The translations under genes and the position numbers were made by a program. A DNA stretch of 64,000 bases from Sphingopyxis alaskensis RB2256 (lineage in GTDB: Bacteria; Pseudomonadota; Alphaproteobacteria; Sphingomonadales; Sphingomonadaceae), in the NCBI RefSeq assembly GCF_000013985.1, contig NC_008048.1, positions 2,604,001 to 2,668,000 of the forward strand, read 5' to 3'. Of this stretch, positions 58,515 to 64,000 are shown in pieces. The stretch's first letter is position 1, and each line of letters opens with the position of its first letter. Below the pieces are notes generated by a model, which saw nothing but the letters and a program-made list of their open reading frames with translations, did not search any database and had not been told where the DNA came from.

Positions 58515-58530
58515 TGCCCAGAAATGGGCA
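58515..58530 (+). promoter_or_regulatory. Lux-box-like palindrome
   Basis: TGCCCAGAAATGGGCA, 6-bp perfect arms with 4 bases between, 55 bases before the luxI start. Placement and form fit a LuxR-type binding site, though arms are shorter than in classic lux boxes. Confidence 0.5.
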
Positions 58531-58585
58531 TGGCGGCCGCAAAGGATCGATGGTCTGATTCCGGCTCCACAGCCAAGGAATCATC

Positions 58586-59212
58586 ATGATCGCACAATCG
58601 ACGCGGGCGCCCGACGCGCCCGGGGATGCCGCGCTGCGCGGCATGTTTGCCGCGCGAAAGCAGGTCTTCATCGACCAGCTCAAATGGGATTTGCCCGTCC
58701 TCGACGGCCGTTTCGAGCTGGATCAGTTCGACACGCCCGACGCTCGTTATCTGATCCTGCTCGACCCGCACGATCTGCGTCATCGTGCTTCGGCGCGGCT
58801 CCTGCCCACCACGGCGCCGCACCTTCTCGGCGACATCTATCCGCATCTCTGCACCGATGGCCCGCCGACCGGCACCAGTATGTGGGAGATAAGCCGCTTC
58901 TGCCTCGACCCCGCGCAGACGCCCGACGAGCGCCGCGACGCGCGCAACCAGCTCGTGACCGCAATTGCCGACTATGCGCTGAACAACGGGATAAATGAAT
59001 ATGCCGGGATCGCCGAGGCGGGCTGGTACCATAGTATCAGCAAGTTCGGCTGGGTTTGCCGCACGCTGGGACCCGTCCACCGAGATACAAATTGCCGGAT
59101 CGTCGCGTTCAACATCACGATCGACGAAGACACGCTCCCCGGCCTGAAACGAACGGGGACCTATGCGCCGCTCATGCTCAAATATGAGGAAGGCGGGGAG
59201 CCGGCGCTATGA
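58586..59212 (+). CDS. LuxI-family acyl-homoserine-lactone synthase
   Basis: 208-residue synthase with the conserved residues of the family: AARKQVFIDQLKWD (Arg, Phe, Trp), ELDQFD (two Asp), ASARLLP (Arg) and SMWEISRF (Glu, Arg). It makes an AHL signal from SAM and acyl carriers; the acyl chain cannot be told. Its stop overlaps the phyH start (ATGA). Confidence 0.93.
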   Translation: MIAQSTRAPDAPGDAALRGMFAARKQVFIDQLKWDLPVLDGRFELDQFDTPDARYLILLDPHDLRHRASARLLPTTAPHLLGDIYPHLCTDGPPTGTSMWEISRFCLDPAQTPDERRDARNQLVTAIADYALNNGINEYAGIAEAGWYHSISKFGWVCRTLGPVHRDTNCRIVAFNITIDEDTLPGLKRTGTYAPLMLKYEEGGEPAL

Positions 59213-60087
59213 AGAAGGATCTCACCGAAGCCGATCTTTGCGCGATGCTCGTCGAGGAATTGCGCCGCACCGGCTATTGCATCGTCCGCAACGAGGCGAT
59301 CGCCCGCGTCCACGCCCTGGCGAAGGATCTCGACCCGATCTTCGCCGCGACGCCCTTCTGCGAAGGCAATTTTTACGGCTGCCGCACCAAGCGGTTCGGC
59401 AGCCTGCTCAAGCGCTCGCAGCATATGGCCGCATTGGTGCTGAATCCGATCATCCTCCCCGCCGTCGAGACGATCCTCGGAACGGGATGCGACCGGATCC
59501 AGCTCAACCTCACCCAGGCAATCGAGATCCATCCGGGCGAAGTCAGGCAATATCCGCACCGCGATCAGGATATGTGGCGCGGCGCCGATGGCGCCCAGGA
59601 ATATCTGGTCAATGTCCTATGGCCGCTCACGCCCTTCACGAAAGAAAATGGCGCGACGCGCATCTTCCCGAACAGCCATGGGGCTGCGGGCATGGCAAAG
59701 ACCGATCTCGGCCAGCCGATATTCGCCGAATGCGAGCCGGGGTCAGCGATCTGCTTCCTCGGATCGACCGCACACGGCGCGGGAACGAACCTCAGCAAGG
59801 AAGTCCGGCGCGGCGTGCTCGTCAGCTACAGCCTCGGCTGGCTCAAGCCCTATGAAAATCTGTGGCTCGCCTATCCCCCCGAGGTCGCTCGGCATTTTCC
59901 GCCCGAACTGGCTGCGCTCGCCGGTTATGCGCAGCATCGCCCCAATCTCGGCAATTATGAAGGCCAATGCCCTTCGGTCTTGCTGACCGATGAAAGGCCC
60001 GCCCATCTCGGCGCGATCGATGCCCTGCGTCCCGACCAGGCCGAGGCGGTCGCCACCTTCGCCGCCACCGAAAGGACAGGCGCATGA
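59209..60087 (+). CDS. PhyH-family Fe(II)/2-oxoglutarate dioxygenase
   Basis: 292-residue phytanoyl-CoA dioxygenase-like enzyme. Iron ligands: HRD in QYPHRDQDMW near residue 118 and the far His in STAHGAGTN near residue 187; the 2-oxoglutarate Arg is in KEVRRGVLVSY. A phyH gene beside luxI is a known feature of Sphingomonadaceae. Overlaps luxI and gntR by ATGA. It may modify a metabolite under quorum control; the substrate is unknown. Confidence 0.9.
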   Translation: MKKDLTEADLCAMLVEELRRTGYCIVRNEAIARVHALAKDLDPIFAATPFCEGNFYGCRTKRFGSLLKRSQHMAALVLNPIILPAVETILGTGCDRIQLNLTQAIEIHPGEVRQYPHRDQDMWRGADGAQEYLVNVLWPLTPFTKENGATRIFPNSHGAAGMAKTDLGQPIFAECEPGSAICFLGSTAHGAGTNLSKEVRRGVLVSYSLGWLKPYENLWLAYPPEVARHFPPELAALAGYAQHRPNLGNYEGQCPSVLLTDERPAHLGAIDALRPDQAEAVATFAATERTGA

Positions 60088-60695
60088 GCCCCGCGCACGT
60101 GTTCGAGCCGACCTATGAGGCGATCAAGCGCCGGCTGATGACAGGCGAATGGGCAACTGGTGCCAGAATCGAGGCCGCGCGTCTCGCCGATGACCTCGGG
60201 GTCAGCATGACCCCGGTACGCGACGGTCTCTACCGCCTCAATGGCGAGCGCATGGTCGACTTCACGCCGGGCGACGGCTTTCATGTTCACCGCCTTACCG
60301 AGACCGAGTTTCGCGACCTGCTCGAGCTGCACCTGGTCCTGCAACTCGCCGCGCTCGCGACAGCGCCAAATCGGCTGGCAACGCCGGTGAGCGCCGATCA
60401 GCCCTATCCCGATCGGATCGCCGATCTGTTCCTGGCGGTGGCGGATCGATCTTCGAACTCCGAGATCGTCGCCAACATCGCCGCAATCGGTGACCGGCTC
60501 CAGTTCTCGCGGCATTTCGACGCCGCGATCCTTGGCGATGTCGAGGCTGAATATAAATTGCTCGAGGCGGCCATTGTCGATGCCGCACCGCAGACCGAGA
60601 TGCGGAGCCTGCTGCTCGGCTATCATGAGCGGCGCGCGCGCGAGGCCAATGCCTATGCGCGCGCACTCGCAGCGCATCCCGGCCGCCAGTCCTGA
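60084..60695 (+). CDS. GntR-family regulator
   Basis: 203-residue regulator with a winged helix (EAIKRRLMTGEWATGARIEA, then LADDLGVSMTPVRDGLYRL) and a helical C-terminal ligand domain. ATGA overlap with phyH, so it is translated with the quorum genes and may feed back on them or on the PhyH substrate. Confidence 0.87.
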   Translation: MSPAHVFEPTYEAIKRRLMTGEWATGARIEAARLADDLGVSMTPVRDGLYRLNGERMVDFTPGDGFHVHRLTETEFRDLLELHLVLQLAALATAPNRLATPVSADQPYPDRIADLFLAVADRSSNSEIVANIAAIGDRLQFSRHFDAAILGDVEAEYKLLEAAIVDAAPQTEMRSLLLGYHERRAREANAYARALAAHPGRQS

Positions 60696-61018
60696 GCGGC
60701 CAATATTGCCGGATCGACGCTTTTGCTTGTCACAGCCGCCCGCAATTGACATGATTCGGGCGCGCGGGAGCATTGCTGGCAGCTTTCGCGCGAACTATTT
60801 CGCCAGGCATTATATGCGCCAGTCCTTGACCGGACCGGCGGCCGAACCGGACCCTGGATCGCACAAGCGACCGAACGGCGGCGCAGCACTGGGAGACGAG
60901 CATTTCGCTTCGGCGGGATGGTTCGGCTCGTGCCTTCGGGACAATTGCTGTGTCTTCCTGTACCTGCTGCGACGACGCTCCGCTACGCCACCCCTTTTCG
61001 GTGTCGTCGGCCTGTCAT

Positions 61019-61558
61019 GTGCATCCCGACGATCGCCCGGCACCGGCCGAACATCGGCCCGCCACCGGACAGGATCTGGAGACGGTGTATCGCACGCACC
61101 GCTCGTCGCTCTTTCATTTCCTGCGCCGCAAGGCGGGACCCGAGGAAGCATCCGACCTGGTGCAGGAAGTCTTTGCTCGTGCGGCAGGCAGCGAGCAACG
61201 GCATCAGCTCGTCAACCCGGGCGGCTTTCTTCGCCGGATTGCGCAGAATCTGCTGATCGACCGGGCGCGACGCCGCAAGTCTGCGCCGAAAGCTCTATTT
61301 TCGCTGCGCGAAGAAAGCGATGCCGTGACGCCCGCCACGCAGGAATGGAATCTCGAAGCGGCGGACCTTCTGGAACTTTACGAGAAGGCCGTTGACGCAA
61401 TGCCGCCCAAGACGCGCCGCGTCTTTCTGATGCACCGGGTGGACGAACTTTCCTATCGCGAGATACATGAACAGCTCGGCATCAGCATTGCGACGGTGGA
61501 ATATCATATGATGAAGGCGCTCGGTCGGATCGCGAAGGTGGTGGACAGCGAGAAATGA
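61019..61558 (+). CDS. ECF sigma factor (FecI-like)
   Basis: About 179 residues. Region 2 YRTHRSSLFHFLRRKAGPEE and region 4 AMPPKTRRVFLMHRVDELSY then IHEQLGISIATVEYH. The start is uncertain: the GTG at 61019 gives a usual length; GTGs at 61001 or 60950 are possible, and no ATG exists in the frame. Its stop overlaps fecR (ATGA). It should drive the downstream TonB receptor. Confidence 0.87.
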   Translation: MHPDDRPAPAEHRPATGQDLETVYRTHRSSLFHFLRRKAGPEEASDLVQEVFARAAGSEQRHQLVNPGGFLRRIAQNLLIDRARRRKSAPKALFSLREESDAVTPATQEWNLEAADLLELYEKAVDAMPPKTRRVFLMHRVDELSYREIHEQLGISIATVEYHMMKALGRIAKVVDSEK

Positions 61559-62544
61559 CGAAGGCCGGCGACGACGATTATCCGGTCGACGAGGTTGCGC
61601 GGGCTTGGCTCGTCAAGATGCGCGGCGAGGATGCGGAGGTGCTGCGCGGCGAATTCGACGCGTGGTTACAAGCATCTGCAGAACATCGCGAAGCCTATCG
61701 GCACGCCGAAAAGCGGATGGCGGCGCTTGCGATCCTCAAGACGTCACAGCGCCACGGAACCACGCATGCCGAGGCGCGCCGCGGCCCGATGCGCGGCTGG
61801 TTCACATGGGGAGCGGTCGCTACTGCGTTCGCGCTCCTGATCATCGCGATCGGGGCCGCGGGCGCCCCCTTTCCCGGCCAGCCAGGCGGCGGCGCGACGG
61901 CTTTTGCCGCCGAACCTCTCGAGACGCAGCGCGGCGAGATTCGCACCTTCCGGCTCGTCGACGGTTCGCGCGCGACGCTCGACACCGACAGCCGGCTCGA
62001 CGTGGCCTTTTCGCATGGCGAACGAAGCGTTCGTCTCGTGAGGGGCCGGGTTAGACTGTCGGTCGCGCCGGGCGATGTGCCACTCCGGATCGAGGCCGGG
62101 CGCGGCGAAGCGACGGCAAACGATGCGGAAATCGATCTGCGTCTCGCCGCATCGGGGAGAGTGGTCGCATCGCTGCGCCGCGGCGCAGCAGAGGTACGCG
62201 CGGATGCAGACGTCGATCAGACCATGCCCCTCAAGGCGGGAAGCGCTCTCGCCTATGGACCCGGCAACCGGTTGGAACCTGTCGCGGCGCCGGCGGCCGT
62301 CATTCAGCCAGACTGGACCGAAGGTTGGGCAGATTATCGATCGATCAAACTCGGCGCGCTCGTCGCGGAAGCCAATCGCTACGCTGCGGTGCCGATCGTG
62401 ATCGACGAAAGCGCAACAGCCGCCCGCGAAGTGTCGGGCCGCTTCCACATCAGCCAGACCGACGCTTTCGCCGAGCGGATCGCCATATTGTTCGGTCTCG
62501 CCGTCGAACGGAGGTCTGACGCCATCCACCTCCGCCGCCGATAA
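61555..62544 (+). CDS. FecR-family anti-sigma regulator
   Basis: 329-residue inner-membrane protein: DUF4880 head with ARAWLVKMRGEDAEVLRGEF, one membrane helix (WGAVATAFALLIIAIGAAGA) near residues 82-101, a FecR domain in the periplasm, and a C-terminal STN-like part. It relays the receptor signal to the sigma factor. Start overlaps the sigma gene by four bases. Confidence 0.92.
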   Translation: MTKAGDDDYPVDEVARAWLVKMRGEDAEVLRGEFDAWLQASAEHREAYRHAEKRMAALAILKTSQRHGTTHAEARRGPMRGWFTWGAVATAFALLIIAIGAAGAPFPGQPGGGATAFAAEPLETQRGEIRTFRLVDGSRATLDTDSRLDVAFSHGERSVRLVRGRVRLSVAPGDVPLRIEAGRGEATANDAEIDLRLAASGRVVASLRRGAAEVRADADVDQTMPLKAGSALAYGPGNRLEPVAAPAAVIQPDWTEGWADYRSIKLGALVAEANRYAAVPIVIDESATAAREVSGRFHISQTDAFAERIAILFGLAVERRSDAIHLRRR

Positions 62545-62554
62545 ATTTTTTACC

Positions 62555-62572
62555 GAGCGACTAAGGTCGCTC
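62555..62572 (+). terminator. Small hairpin after fecR
   Basis: GAGCGAC-TAAG-GTCGCTC, perfect 7-bp stem about 10 bases past the fecR stop. The T-run comes before, not after, the stem, so it may be a weak transcript end or a leader structure of the receptor mRNA. Confidence 0.4.
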
Positions 62573-62643
62573 CTATCTTCCCGTCATCGCACCCCCACTG
62601 GCCGTCTGCCTGATGCACGGCCGAGAATATTGGGGGAGTGAAA

Positions 62644-64000
62644 ATGTCGATGAAATCCCGTTCGCTGGCCGCACTGCTCGTCGGCACAGCAGCCTTGCTT
62701 TCGCCCGAAGGCGCGCAGGCCATGCAGGCGCCGCGCCAATCCTATGATATTCCGGCGCAGGATCTGGGCGACGCTCTGCGCCGTGCCGCCGCGCTCGCCG
62801 ATATCGAGCTCTATGTCAGCGCGCAGGACATCGAAGGGAAGAGGGCGCCCGCCGTGCGGGGTCAGCTCACGCCGCGCGAAGCCATCGAGGCGCTTCTCGC
62901 CGGCAGCGGCCTCACGGCGCGTTTCGAGAGCCGGTCGGTCATTATCCTGAGCGACGCCGCCGTTCCGGCCATCCCCGCGGGCGAGCCCGAAGTCATCATC
63001 GTCACCGGGTCGCGCATCGCGGGCGCTCCTGCCGCCGCGCCGGTTATCGACATCAGTGCCGAGGATATTCGCAACGCGGGTCATGCCGACCTCGGCGAGG
63101 TGGCGCGAAACCTGCCCCAGAATTTCGGCGGCGGGCAGAATCCCGGGATCGGGTCGGGTCAGGGCGTCGCGAACGAGAATGGAAACGTCAATGGGGCCTC
63201 GACCTTCAACCTCAGGGGGATAGGGCCGAGTGCAACGCTGACGCTGCTCAATGGCAATCGCTTTGCCTACAGCGGCACGCAAAGCGCCATCGACGTGAGT
63301 GCGATTCCGGCAGCGGCGGTCGAACGGATCGAGATCGTCACCGACGGCGCGTCGGCGATCTACGGCGCCGACGCGGTGGCGGGCGTGGTCAATATCCTGC
63401 TGCGCAAGGATTATGAAGGAATCACGACGAGTGCCCGGCTCGGCGGATCGACCGACGGGGGCAATTTTCAGCAGCAATATGGGCTGCTCGGGGGCGCAAA
63501 ATGGTCCGGTGGCGGCTTCCTTGCGGCCTATGACTATTTCGAGAATAGCGCGATCCTTGCGCGCAATCGCAGCTATGCAGCGAGCAGCAACCCCGCCTCG
63601 ACACTCTACCCGGAGCTCAAGCGGCATAGTTTTCTGCTGAGCGCTCATCAGCAGGTGGTTGCCGGCGTACAGTTGAAGACCGACGCGATCTACAAGCGCG
63701 GCGATATGACTTCGGTGCGCGGTCTTATCGTGGACCGTCCGATCACGACGCGCGGTACGATTGTCACCAATGAGTTCGAAACGTTCGGGATCGCCCCAAC
63801 GCTCGAGGCCGAGATCGGCGGCAGTTGGAACGCGCGTATCTCCGCTTTCTACGGCAGCGATGATACCTATGGCGAGACGCAGAATTTCACCAACGGTGTG
63901 GCGACGCGCCCCATTCGCATATTCAACAATCGCAGTGTCAGCGTCGAAGCCGGTGTGGAGGGCGCGATCTTCGCGCTACCCGCCGGCGATGTGCGGCTCG
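62644..64000 (+). CDS. TonB-dependent receptor with STN domain (runs off the window)
   Basis: First 452 residues of a receptor. Signal peptide at residues 1-27, then a secretin/TonB STN domain (SYDIPAQDLGDALRRAAALA) that contacts FecR, a TonB box (EVIIVTGSRIAG), and the plug domain with VERIEIVTDGASAIYGADAV. The ATG at 62644 has a strong site (GGGGGAG). With the sigma/anti-sigma pair upstream it forms a cell-surface signalling set. The barrel end lies outside. Confidence 0.93.
   Translation, partial: MSMKSRSLAALLVGTAALLSPEGAQAMQAPRQSYDIPAQDLGDALRRAAALADIELYVSAQDIEGKRAPAVRGQLTPREAIEALLAGSGLTARFESRSVIILSDAAVPAIPAGEPEVIIVTGSRIAGAPAAAPVIDISAEDIRNAGHADLGEVARNLPQNFGGGQNPGIGSGQGVANENGNVNGASTFNLRGIGPSATLTLLNGNRFAYSGTQSAIDVSAIPAAAVERIEIVTDGASAIYGADAVAGVVNILLRKDYEGITTSARLGGSTDGGNFQQQYGLLGGAKWSGGGFLAAYDYFENSAILARNRSYAASSNPASTLYPELKRHSFLLSAHQQVVAGVQLKTDAIYKRGDMTSVRGLIVDRPITTRGTIVTNEFETFGIAPTLEAEIGGSWNARISAFYGSDDTYGETQNFTNGVATRPIRIFNNRSVSVEAGVEGAIFALPAGDVRL

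Noticed and set aside
1..64000. tRNA, rRNA, CRISPR arrays, integrase or transposase genes
   Set aside because: None was recognised by eye on either strand; short or divergent copies cannot be excluded without a search.

Overview
This window is high-GC DNA that looks like Sphingomonadales (Sphingopyxis/Sphingobium-like). The pointers are a Trb/Tra conjugation set with DUF736, DUF2274, DUF2285, DUF2493, DUF2840, DUF2958 and DUF6771 companions, several TonB-dependent receptors, a FecI/FecR pair, and a luxR-luxI-phyH quorum-sensing block. I see no rRNA, tRNA, CRISPR array, integrase or transposase. Placement on a plasmid or integrative conjugative element (ICE) is inferred from the gene set; no replication origin or attachment site was recognised.

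Bases 1-7200 are a metal-handling block read right to left. A CueR-like MerR regulator heads the series, behind a perfect 16-bp palindrome. Two small Met/His-rich lipoproteins follow, then an NAD(P)H-FAD-2Fe2S reductase, a haem-type membrane protein, a seven-haem cytochrome c, a DUF1622 membrane protein, a Cys-rich copper-storage-like protein, a Met/His-rich secreted protein and the start of an MFS transporter. The reductase, membrane cytochrome and heptahaem protein overlap by 1-4 bases and look like one electron-transfer chain. Bases 7327-11185 are three tightly overlapping genes: a metallo-beta-lactamase/beta-CASP nuclease, an AMP/thymidine phosphorylase and a PRPP-synthetase-like enzyme. 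They suggest a nucleotide recycling unit.

Bases 11744-35116 are the conjugation backbone. trbBCDEJ-K-LFGI plus DUF2274 form a mating-pair-formation operon, with nearly every gene overlapping the next. A MobF relaxase, a TraD coupling protein and a small accessory protein form the DNA-transfer set. A lytic transglycosylase, TraF peptidase, DUF2840 and an AlpA-like protein follow, then DUF2285, two DUF736 proteins and small genes separated by long non-coding stretches. The parA and repA genes that often sit beside traF/DUF2840 in such elements were not found.

Bases 35187-47495 are cargo. First is a peptide-type uptake and hydrolysis cluster: a serine hydrolase broken by one in-frame TGA, a TonB receptor, an M28-like protein, a GntR regulator and a second serine hydrolase. 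An identical 15-base sequence containing the palindrome ATTATCGATAAT lies before both the receptor and the second hydrolase. Next is a compact mercury operon with a textbook 19-bp-spacer MerR promoter. Last comes a small defence-type module: an Abi_2/AbiF-like HEPN protein, a candidate structured RNA with its own promoter and terminator just upstream, and an MNT-HEPN fusion protein.

Bases 47561-57471 return to accessory element genes: a DUF2493 SLOG protein, toprim protein, di-zinc peptidase, multi-zinc-knuckle protein, ParB-like protein, DUF2958, DUF6771, and two SRAP-type proteins, one lacking the catalytic Cys2. Bases 57727-60695 are luxR, a lux-box-like palindrome, luxI, phyH and gntR, the last three overlapping. 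The right edge holds an ECF sigma factor, a FecR anti-sigma factor and the start of a TonB receptor with an N-terminal STN signalling domain.
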